12,523 nt of DNA from DAOTTW01 sp034437615. GTDB lineage: Bacteria; Chloroflexota; Anaerolineae; Aggregatilineales; Phototrophicaceae. Location: assembly GCA_034437615.1 (NCBI GenBank), contig DAOTTW010000116.1, forward strand, positions 1 through 12,523. The letters run 5' to 3'. Shown one piece after another: positions 5,106-12,408 of this stretch. The notes below the pieces were generated by a model. That model saw only the letters and a list, made by a program, of their open reading frames with translations, ran no database searches and had not been told where the DNA came from. The position numbers and the translations under genes were made by a program. Each line of letters starts with the position of its first letter. The first letter of the stretch is position 1.

Positions 5106-7005
5106 CCGGCATGTTGGCGACCATCTCGCCGATTTGCTCACCGCTCGCGTTCGGCAGGTAGGCATAATCCGCGCCCAACCACGACGCCAAGCGCTGCGCC
5201 TCACCCTGGCTTAGATAACTGCGTTTTGTATCCACCACCACCACCTGCAAGCGGCTTTCCGCGACGAAACGCCCAAGCTGCTGCAATTCCTGATTAACGT
5301 CTGCATCCGGCTTCAGGCCCACGTTAGCGCGGCCATCCGTCAGCAAAATCAGGATCGTCTGCATAATGCCCCGGCTGGCGGCCTGCTCAGCCACGTCATT
5401 CGCCAGCAGCAGCGCCGACGCCAGCGGCGTGCCGCCCCCAGTCGGCAGCAAATCCAGGGCACGCCGCGCCAGTTCCATGCTCTGTGTCGGCGGCATCAGC
5501 ACATCCGCCTGTTCGCCCCGGAAGCTAATCAGCGCCACACGGTCCCGGTTGACATAGGCCCTTTCCAGCAGTGTATTGACCGCGCCCTTTGCCTGCCGCA
5601 TCCGATGAATGGCCATGCTGCCGCTGGCATCCACCGCAAAGCAGAACAGCGCCCCGGCCTTGCTGCGGTACTGCTTCACGCGTACATCCGAGAGTTGCAG
5701 GTAAACGCGCTTGCGCTGGCTTTTGCGGGCGCGTTTGGGGCGGCGCACACGCTGCCAGGGGGCGGCACCGCGCAAAGTTGCGACGACATCCAGGCGGTTG
5801 CGTCGTGGGTCGCCGGGGATGCTGCGCACGTGCCGCCCGCGTGTGCCCTCGGTGGTCCCACGTGAGCCGCTGCGCCCACGCCGTAGATGCTGAAAGGGCA
5901 GAGCGTCCAGGCTATCCGGCAAGCTGGCCGCTAGCGCCTCCAAAATCTGCTCTGGCGGCAATCCGACGGCTTCCGGCGCGGCTTCGGGGTCTTGCTCGTC
6001 GTCTGGTTCGTCTGGTTCGTCTGGTTCGTCTGGTTCGTCTGGCTGGTCAGGTGTATCGTTTTGCGGCGGCGGTTCGGGCTGATCCTGCTGCTGGGGTGTC
6101 TGCTGAAGTTCGTCTTGTGCTTCCTGGCTTGGGATGCGCGTAGCACGCGGCAGAATGACCAGTTGCGCGGCCAATTGCAGCGCGTCGTCGTCCACTTCAT
6201 CCGCCAGATCATAGGCGGCGGCGGCTAGCGCAGCCCGCACCGCAAATACATCGACGCGGTGGCCTTCGACGCCATACGCCAGCGCAATCTGGCTGAGTCG
6301 CTGTACCTGCGCAGCGCTGATCGTCACAGTGGGCAAATGCTGGCGTGCGGCCTGTACGATGCCGCGCAAGAAGCGCATTTCTTCCTGCCAGTCGGCGTCA
6401 TAGCCTGCGCTGTGCAGGTTGTGGCGGATGACGCGGGCGCGTTGCGTGGCGTCCTCCGCAGGCGGCAGTTGTGCGATTAAGCCGATGCGGTCCAGCAGGT
6501 GACGGCGTGGCAAGCCCTCATTGGGGTCATAGCTGCCGATCAAGCTGAAGCGCGTCGTTATGCGCTGACTGACGCCATCGCGTTCAATCTGCAACACGCC
6601 CTCATCCACCACCGATAGCAGCAGGTTCGCCGTCGCATCCGTCAGCAGGTTGATGCCATCCACATACACCACGCCGCCATCCGCACGCGCCAGCACACCG
6701 CGCTGCATAACCACCTTGCCCGTGCGTAGCGTCGCCTCTAAATCCAGCCCACCAAGCAGGTTTTCAACGTCTACGCTGGGCGGCAATTCTACGAAGGGCG
6801 TTTGTGTTTCGGTGTCGTCGGATGTCAGTAGCGCCTGCATCCCGCGTGCCAGGCTGCTTTTGCCGGTGCCCGCCGCTGCCGCCAGCACCACGCCGCGCAA
6901 TTGTGGATCAATGGCCAGCAGCAGCAGCGCTTGTTGTGCCAGTTCCAGCCCCACCAGCGCCGGGAAGGGCAGGGTGTTCGTGTTCGTCATGCTGTGCGCT
7001 TTCAT
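5101..7005 (-). CDS. bchD: magnesium chelatase subunit D
   Basis: A 634-aa subunit that pairs with BchI rings to drive Mg2+ insertion by BchH. The N-terminal AAA+ domain (about residues 10-290) has a P-loop reading AAAGTGKSS with Ala where the first Gly is expected (residue 43). Its Walker B reads VVYVDGINLL, where Gly117 replaces the catalytic Glu. This fits the known poor ATPase activity of BchD/ChlD. A Pro/Asp/Glu-rich linker (about 305-345) contains tandem DEP units. A basic stretch (375-433) precedes a vWA domain (about 450-630) with an intact MIDAS: DASGS (459-463), T526 in GGGTP and D557 in LTDG. The start at 7005 is the longest; Met6 (6990) is an alternative, and neither has a strong ribosome-binding site. 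It heads the run with the kinase-like, sulfotransferase and small membrane protein genes. Confidence 0.95.
   Translation of the reverse strand: MKAHSMTNTNTLPFPALVGLELAQQALLLLAIDPQLRGVVLAAAAGTGKSSLARGMQALLTSDDTETQTPFVELPPSVDVENLLGGLDLEATLRTGKVVMQRGVLARADGGVVYVDGINLLTDATANLLLSVVDEGVLQIERDGVSQRITTRFSLIGSYDPNEGLPRRHLLDRIGLIAQLPPAEDATQRARVIRHNLHSAGYDADWQEEMRFLRGIVQAARQHLPTVTISAAQVQRLSQIALAYGVEGHRVDVFAVRAALAAAAYDLADEVDDDALQLAAQLVILPRATRIPSQEAQDELQQTPQQQDQPEPPPQNDTPDQPDEPDEPDEPDEPDDEQDPEAAPEAVGLPPEQILEALAASLPDSLDALPFQHLRRGRSGSRGTTEGTRGRHVRSIPGDPRRNRLDVVATLRGAAPWQRVRRPKRARKSQRKRVYLQLSDVRVKQYRSKAGALFCFAVDASGSMAIHRMRQAKGAVNTLLERAYVNRDRVALISFRGEQADVLMPPTQSMELARRALDLLPTGGGTPLASALLLANDVAEQAASRGIMQTILILLTDGRANVGLKPDADVNQELQQLGRFVAESRLQVVVVDTKRSYLSQGEAQRLASWLGADYAYLPNASGEQIGEMVANMPG
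6002..6045 (-). repeat. 9-bp tandem repeat in the bchD linker
   Basis: TCTGGTTCG on the plus strand is repeated four times exactly (6002-6037), followed by a partial, altered unit. On the coding strand it encodes successive DEP tripeptides of the acidic linker between the AAA+ and vWA domains. The nine-base unit keeps the frame when it expands or contracts, so linker length could vary between strains. Confidence 0.9.
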
Positions 7006-7067
7006 GTTGGTGACTTAGCTTCTAGCTTGTGTTGTACCTGCTATGCGCCGATCATGCCAGGGCAACC

Positions 7068-7081
7068 GTGATGAACATCAC
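7068..7081. promoter_or_regulatory. perfect GTGAT-N4-ATCAC dyad, candidate CRP/FNR-family site
   Basis: GTGAT-GAAC-ATCAC is a perfect inverted repeat with the half-site and spacing of the CRP core (GTGA-N6-TCAC). FNR-type sites have the same architecture. Its centre is about 70 bp upstream of the start point implied by the TATAAT at 7133-7138, close to a class I activator position for bchI. It lies about 62 bp from the bchD ATG. Confidence 0.45.
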
Positions 7082-7132
7082 TCAGCATACGCGCAATGTC
7101 ACTACTCAGCGCTGGGGGCCATCTGCTATACC

Positions 7133-7138
7133 TATAAT
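7133..7138 (+). promoter_or_regulatory. candidate -10 box for bchI
   Basis: An exact TATAAT lies in the spacer on the bchI strand, about 98 bases before the ATG. The sequence 17 bp upstream (CGCTGG) is a poor -35 match, as is common for promoters that need an activator. This would leave a leader of roughly 90 nt. Confidence 0.4.
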
Positions 7139-7236
7139 ATTCAGCGTTCACTCATATCAGCGCTTTTTTAATTATTTGCGTAGTTCAGAGTCTCACATAG
7201 CAAAGACCAATATAGCCACAACCGCTAAGGCAAAAC

Positions 7237-8358
7237 ATGGCCGCAGAAGCAAAAAGCAAGACCGCACCCCGCAACGACAGCCGCAGCAGCAATCATAACC
7301 ACGCGGCAACGCAACCAGCCGCATCGAGTAAGCCGGTTTACCCGTTTACGGCCATCGTCGGGCAGGAAGAACTCAAGCGCTCCTTGCTGCTGTGCGTCGT
7401 GGACCCGTCGATAGGCGGTGTGATGGTGATGGGGCATCGTGGCACGGGCAAAAGCACGGCGGTGCGTGCGCTGGCGCAGTTATTGCCGCCTATGAAGCGC
7501 GTAAAAACCCAGTCCTGCGCCTACGCCTGTGATCCGAAGCAGCCCGCTTACGCCTGTAGCTACTGCACCGACCCGGACCGCAAGCGCTTTATCAGCACCG
7601 AGACGCCCGTTCCGGTGGTGGATTTACCGCTGGGGGCCACCGAAGATCGTGTTGTTGGGTCGCTGGATGTCGAGCGGGCGCTGGTTGACGGCGTGCAGAG
7701 CTTTGCGCCGGGCTTGCTGGCGCGTGCCAATCGCGGCTTCCTCTATATTGATGAAGTGAACCTGCTTGAAGATCATCTGGTTGATTTGCTGCTGGATGTA
7801 GCGGCCAGCGGCGTCAATGTCGTGGAGCGCGAAGGCATCAGCATTCGGCATCCGGCGCGTTTTGTCCTGGTCGGCAGCGGCAACCCCGAAGAGGGCGACC
7901 TGCGACCCCAGTTGTTAGACCGTTTTGGGCTACATGCCCGCATCCTGACGCTAGAGGACATCGCGCAGCGCGTGGAAATCGTGCGGCGGCGGCGGGCCTA
8001 TGATCTGGACCCGGCTGGCTTTGCGGCTGAATGGGAAGGCGAGCAGCGCACGCTGCGCGAGCAACTGACGGACGCGCAAAAATTATTGCCGAAAGTGGAA
8101 TTAACGGATGCGGCCATCGAGACAGCGGCACGCCTGTGCGTGACGTTGGGCGTGGACGGGCATCGTGGCGAATTGACGTTATGCCGTGCGGCGGTGGCAC
8201 AGGCCGCGCTAGAAGGCCGCAAGCAAACACAAGCGCAGGACATCGGCGCAGTGGCGACGCTGGCCTTGCAGCATCGGCTGCGCAAAGACCCGCTTGAGAG
8301 CGTCGGTGATGCCGCCCGCATCGAACGCGCCGTCGTGGAAGTGCTGCAACCATCGTAA
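7237..8358 (+). CDS. bchI: magnesium chelatase ATPase subunit I
   Basis: A 373-aa AAA+ ATPase that forms hexameric rings with BchD and powers Mg2+ insertion into protoporphyrin IX by BchH. The Walker A motif is GHRGTGKST (residues 66-74), and Walker B is FLYIDEVNLL (168-177) with its catalytic Glu. Sensor 1 and the following segment read VGSGNPEEGDLRPQLLDRFGL (starting at 212). A Cys cluster (C94, C98, C107, C110) lies in the insertion after Walker A, as in many bacterial BchI/ChlI-type proteins, and could bind metal or sense redox state. The first 33 residues are a low-complexity, polar extension. The start is supported by TAAGG 6 bases upstream. The gene is followed after 155 bp by bchH on the same strand. 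Confidence 0.95.
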   Translation: MAAEAKSKTAPRNDSRSSNHNHAATQPAASSKPVYPFTAIVGQEELKRSLLLCVVDPSIGGVMVMGHRGTGKSTAVRALAQLLPPMKRVKTQSCAYACDPKQPAYACSYCTDPDRKRFISTETPVPVVDLPLGATEDRVVGSLDVERALVDGVQSFAPGLLARANRGFLYIDEVNLLEDHLVDLLLDVAASGVNVVEREGISIRHPARFVLVGSGNPEEGDLRPQLLDRFGLHARILTLEDIAQRVEIVRRRRAYDLDPAGFAAEWEGEQRTLREQLTDAQKLLPKVELTDAAIETAARLCVTLGVDGHRGELTLCRAAVAQAALEGRKQTQAQDIGAVATLALQHRLRKDPLESVGDAARIERAVVEVLQPS

Positions 8359-8381
8359 CTATTCACGTCGCAGCGCAGTTG

Positions 8382-8472
8382 TGGCGGACGCAGCAAGCCG
8401 CGTCTCTACGGCTGGCAAGCGTCTCGCGTAGGGACGCCATTCTTGGCGTCGGGGGGGGCGTCAGCCGCCATA
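8382..8472 (-). repeat. hairpin repeat core, copy D, between bchI and bchH
   Basis: Read on the minus strand, this matches the core of the MITE (about 1979-2064). It starts with TATGGCGGCTGACGCC, continues with a GACGCCAAGAATGGCGTC hairpin, and ends with ACGCGGCTTGCTGCGTCC. The linker between the two halves is unrelated to copy B, and neither terminal inverted repeat is present. It therefore looks like the core module on its own. It contains a run of eight Gs (8451-8458). It fills most of the bchI-bchH spacer. Confidence 0.8.
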
Positions 8473-8513
8473 AAAACAGGACACGCAAACTATCCAGGGG
8501 TATAAAAAGACTT

Positions 8514-11500
8514 ATGGACAAGCAAGCAGAGCATCTTAATTTCGTATACGTCACAATGGACGGCGGCCACAACAGCGCCCTGCATCAAGCCGCCCGCCTG
8601 ATGCAAGAACGGCACGGCATCCGCGTGAAGCTGGCGCTGCACAGCATGGCCAGCCTGCGCGATGACGCCGCATGGCAAAAACTGGCGTCTGATGTCGATC
8701 AGGCGGATTTTGTCTTTGGCTGCATGATCTTCGGTGAGGACCACGTGCGCCCACTGGAAGCCATCCTCAAGCAGACCGAGACGCCCAAGCTCTTTATCAC
8801 CAGCAACCCGGCGCTGATCTACAAGACGCACATCGGCAAGCTGGACCTCAGCACCCGCGAGAAGAACCCCGGCAAGCACGCGCCCGAAGCCGAAGCAGAC
8901 GACGACGCAGAAGCAGACGAGAACCCCGGCTTATTCAAGCGCTGGCTGCAAAAGCTGCGCCCTGCCAAGAGCGCTAAGGCCGAACGCAAGCGCCAGACCG
9001 CGCTCACGATGAACCTGACCAAGATCATGAAGTATCTGCCCGGTAAAATGCGCGATCTGCATACGTTCATCTCGGCCCATGATTACTGGATGCACAGTTC
9101 ACCGGAAAACCTGTATCGCATGATGGGCGTCTTTATCGAGCGCTACGTACCCGGTTATCAGGGGCAGGTCGGTGTGCATGAGGCGGTGAAATACCCCGAA
9201 GGTGCAATCTATCACCCGGACGCGCCCGCACCCTTTGAGGATGCCGCCGCGTATCGGGCATGGCGCAAAGCACAGGGCCAGCCCATAGACGCCGCAAACG
9301 GGCATGTCGGCGTGCTGATCCACCGCGCTATTATCCTCAGCGAAAATACCGCGCACCTGGATGCCCTCATCCGCAAGCTGGAAGCACAGGGCATGGAAGC
9401 CCGCACGGTTTATTCGGCGCTGCTGGATTTTCGCCCGTCGATGCAGAAATATTTGTCAGGTGCGGACGATCTGCCCCCGGTGGATGTGCTGATGAATGGC
9501 ATGGGCTTCCCCCTGGTGGGCGGTCCGGCTGGCGCACGCCCGGAAGATGCTATCGCAGCGCTGCAAAAGACGGATGTGGGCTACTTTGACCTGATTCCGT
9601 TGGGCTTCCAGCGCGTTGAGGATTGGCGTGCTGATAATAGCGGCCTGAACCCGATGCAGGTGGCGATGAATGTCGCGCTGCCAGAACTAGACGGCACCGC
9701 AGAGCCGATTGTCTACGGTGGGCCGACAGTCGCAGGCGAGAAGTTTATCGCCAACGCGCACGAACTGGATTTAGCAGCGCGGCGTGTGGCGCGGCGCGTC
9801 CGCCTGAAGCAAACAGCCAACGCAGATAAGAAAATCGGCGTGGTGCTGTTTAACTTCCCGCCCAACCTGGGCAACGCAGGCACAGCGGCCTTCCTGGATG
9901 TCTTTAGTAGCTTGCACCGCCTGCTGCACGAATTGCGCGATCAAGGCTACAGCGTCGAAATTCCAGAAAGCGCCGACGCACTGCGCCGCATGGTCGCAGA
10001 GGGCAACGCGCTGCAATATGGCACAACGGGCAACGTGGGCGACCGCCTCAGCGTGGACGACTATCGGCGGCTGTTCCCCTGGTATCACGAGATTGAGCAA
10101 TACTGGGGCCATGCACCCGGCGATCTGCTGACTGATGGCCGCGATTTTTACATCCTGGGGGCGCACTTCGGCAATGTGTTCGTCGCCATGCAGCCCGGTT
10201 TCGGCTATGAACGCGACCCCATGCGCCTGCTGATGGGCAAGAATGCCTCGCCGCATCATGGTTTTGCCGCGTTTTATACCTGGCTGGATCAGGTATACGA
10301 CGCCGACGCCGTTGTGCATCTGGGCACACATGGCGCGCTGGAATTCATGCCCGGTAAGCAGGTCGGCCTGACTGCCGATTGCTGGCCCGTGCGTCTGCTG
10401 GGTGGCCTGCCGAATTTCTACTATTACTGCGTCAACAATCCCAGTGAGGGCAGCATCGCCAAGCGCCGCAGCGCCGCAACACTGGTCAGCTATATGGTGC
10501 CGCCGTTGCAACAAGCTGGCTTGTACAAGGGCTTGCGCCGCCTGAAAGACAGCATCGAGCAATATCATAAGCACTCGGACCCCGAACTCGTCGCGGATAT
10601 TCGCGCACAGGCGCAACAACTCGGCATCGAACCCGACAACGATAACACCAGCGACGATTACATCACCGCGCTGAACCATGAACTGCTACAGGTCGAACAG
10701 CGCATGATTCCGCTGGGGCTGCATGTGCTCGGTGAAGCGCCCGTCGAAGCCGAGTTGATTGATATTCTGGCGCTGGCCGTCGCCTTCAATCCGCCGCAGG
10801 AGCCGACCACCAGCCGTAAATTGCCCGTGCTGCCTGCGCTGATCGCGTCGGGTCTGGGTGCGGATTACGGGCAGCTACAGGCCACACTGCGCACCGATAG
10901 CAGCGCACAGCAGACGTGGGCCACTGTCGAACGCATCCTACGCGAAAGCATCACCTTGTTCATCCGCGCACCGCGCCAACCTGAACTCGATGTCCGCGCA
11001 GTAGAAAGCTACCTGCATGAGCAAGCCGCCATCCAACCCGGCTTGCTGGTGAAATTGTGGGCATGGCTGGATGATTTGCTGTACCGCCTGACGCACGATC
11101 AGGAAGTGCACGGCCTGCTGCACAGCTTAGAAGGTGGCTACATCCTGCCCTCGCCGGGTAACGATGTCGTGCGCAACGACAAGATCGTGCCGACGGGCCG
11201 TAACATGCACGCGCTGGACCCTTATCGTATTCCGACAGCCGCCGCCATCAAGGGCGCTCAAACGCTGGTGGATAAGCTGTTGCAGCGCCTCGCCGCCGAT
11301 GACAACGGGGACCTGCCCGAAACAGTGGCGATGGTGCTATGGGGTACGGATAACCTCAAGAGCGACGGTGAAGGCATCGCGCAATGCCTGTATCTGCTGG
11401 GTGCGCGCCCGTTAGAGGACGAACTCGGCAACATCTCAGATGTCGAACTCATCCCACTGGCTGAACTGGGACGCCCACGCATCGACATCGTGGTGACCAT

Positions 11501-12380
11501 CAGCGGCATCTTCCGCGACCTGTTCCACCACCAAAGCGGCCTGATAGATAAAGCAGTGCGGCTGGCGGCCAGCGCCGATGAGCCGCTGGAGCAGAATTAC
11601 GTGCGGATGCACACGCTGGAACATGCCGCCACGCTCAGCGCCAGCTTTGAGGAGGCCGCATCGCGTGTTTTCTGCAATGAATCCGGCCAATATGGGGCTA
11701 GCGTCAATTACATGGTCGAAAGTGGCAATTGGGAGGACGACAGTGAACTCAGCGACATCTTCATGACGCGCAAATCGTTCGCCTATCGCGACGGCGGCTG
11801 GCAGGGTGCACGCGCTGTCATGGAGCGCAGCCTGAGCACCGTCGGCGCGGCCTTCCAGAATATCGACAGCTTTGAGATGGGCATCAGCGACGTAGAGCAC
11901 TACTATGAATATCTGGGCGGCGTGACGAAAAGCGTGCAGAAGCTCAACGGCGGCAAGCGCCCGCCTGTGATGGTGGCGGATGCTATCTCGCTGGAAGAAC
12001 GCCTCTCGTCGCTAGAGCAGATGGTACGCCTTGAGTCGCGTGCCAAGCTGCTGAACCCGAAATGGTACGACGCCATGCTTGAACACGGCTATGAAGGCGT
12101 CAGCGAGATTCACCAGCGCGTCGACAATACCTACGGTTGGAGCGCCACCGCCGATGCCGTAGAGGGCTGGGTGTATGACGATGTGGCCAATACCTTCATC
12201 CTGGATGACGAAATGCGTCAGCGCATGGCCGCAGCCAACCCACACGCTACATCGGGCATTGTGGGCCGCTTATTAGAAGCGCAATCACGCGGCTTCTGGG
12301 ATGCAGACGAAACGATGATTGAGCGCTTGCGCGATGCCTATGGTGATCTTGAGGATCGGCTGGAAGGCGTCGGCGTATAG
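8514..12380 (+). CDS. bchH: magnesium chelatase porphyrin-binding subunit H
   Basis: A 1288-aa subunit that binds protoporphyrin IX and catalyses Mg2+ insertion with the BchI-BchD motor; it also often hands product to the methyltransferase BchM. The N-terminus (NFVYVTMDGGHNSAL) and the LTKIMKYLPGKMRDLHTF stretch are typical of BchH rather than CobN. The conserved core includes HLGTHGALEFMPG (residues 602-614) and SPGNDVVRND followed by PTGRN (from 880). An acidic then basic insertion lies at about 122-161 (EAEADDDAEADE, then KR-rich). The ATG at 8514 is chosen because the family start follows it directly and AGGGG (8496-8500) lies upstream. The 45-residue extension back to a TTG at 8379 is repeat translation. 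The window does not show which paralogue (BchH, BchS or BchT type) it is. Confidence 0.95.
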   Translation: MDKQAEHLNFVYVTMDGGHNSALHQAARLMQERHGIRVKLALHSMASLRDDAAWQKLASDVDQADFVFGCMIFGEDHVRPLEAILKQTETPKLFITSNPALIYKTHIGKLDLSTREKNPGKHAPEAEADDDAEADENPGLFKRWLQKLRPAKSAKAERKRQTALTMNLTKIMKYLPGKMRDLHTFISAHDYWMHSSPENLYRMMGVFIERYVPGYQGQVGVHEAVKYPEGAIYHPDAPAPFEDAAAYRAWRKAQGQPIDAANGHVGVLIHRAIILSENTAHLDALIRKLEAQGMEARTVYSALLDFRPSMQKYLSGADDLPPVDVLMNGMGFPLVGGPAGARPEDAIAALQKTDVGYFDLIPLGFQRVEDWRADNSGLNPMQVAMNVALPELDGTAEPIVYGGPTVAGEKFIANAHELDLAARRVARRVRLKQTANADKKIGVVLFNFPPNLGNAGTAAFLDVFSSLHRLLHELRDQGYSVEIPESADALRRMVAEGNALQYGTTGNVGDRLSVDDYRRLFPWYHEIEQYWGHAPGDLLTDGRDFYILGAHFGNVFVAMQPGFGYERDPMRLLMGKNASPHHGFAAFYTWLDQVYDADAVVHLGTHGALEFMPGKQVGLTADCWPVRLLGGLPNFYYYCVNNPSEGSIAKRRSAATLVSYMVPPLQQAGLYKGLRRLKDSIEQYHKHSDPELVADIRAQAQQLGIEPDNDNTSDDYITALNHELLQVEQRMIPLGLHVLGEAPVEAELIDILALAVAFNPPQEPTTSRKLPVLPALIASGLGADYGQLQATLRTDSSAQQTWATVERILRESITLFIRAPRQPELDVRAVESYLHEQAAIQPGLLVKLWAWLDDLLYRLTHDQEVHGLLHSLEGGYILPSPGNDVVRNDKIVPTGRNMHALDPYRIPTAAAIKGAQTLVDKLLQRLAADDNGDLPETVAMVLWGTDNLKSDGEGIAQCLYLLGARPLEDELGNISDVELIPLAELGRPRIDIVVTISGIFRDLFHHQSGLIDKAVRLAASADEPLEQNYVRMHTLEHAATLSASFEEAASRVFCNESGQYGASVNYMVESGNWEDDSELSDIFMTRKSFAYRDGGWQGARAVMERSLSTVGAAFQNIDSFEMGISDVEHYYEYLGGVTKSVQKLNGGKRPPVMVADAISLEERLSSLEQMVRLESRAKLLNPKWYDAMLEHGYEGVSEIHQRVDNTYGWSATADAVEGWVYDDVANTFILDDEMRQRMAAANPHATSGIVGRLLEAQSRGFWDADETMIERLRDAYGDLEDRLEGVGV

Positions 12381-12408
12381 CGCCGCAAGGCTGCGATGCG
12401 CGGGGATG

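Larger units (their letters stand above)
7006..7236. promoter_or_regulatory. divergent bchD-bchI control region
   Basis: This 231-bp spacer separates the starts of bchD (leftward) and bchI (rightward). It is more AT-rich on the bchI side, with a T-run and AATTATTT around 7164-7177. It holds a CRP/FNR-type dyad (7068-7081), a TATAAT box (7133-7138) and repeated TCAGC words at 7082, 7106, 7141 and 7157. The ribosome-binding site of bchI (AAGG, 7227-7230) ends 6 bases before its ATG. I found no convincing riboswitch fold and no clear -10 box for bchD. Confidence 0.6.

Noticed and set aside
7021..7236. Cobalamin or other riboswitch in the bchI leader
   Set aside because: I looked for conserved boxes and a multi-stem fold. 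Only the short GTGAT/ATCAC dyad and scattered repeats are visible, which suit protein binding better.
1798..8472. CRISPR array from the recurring hairpin units
   Set aside because: The units are dispersed singly, in both orientations, without regular spacers or cas genes.
8379..8513. 45-residue N-terminal extension of BchH from a TTG start
   Set aside because: It is encoded by repeat copy D including the G8 run, while the canonical BchH N-terminus begins at the ATG at 8514.
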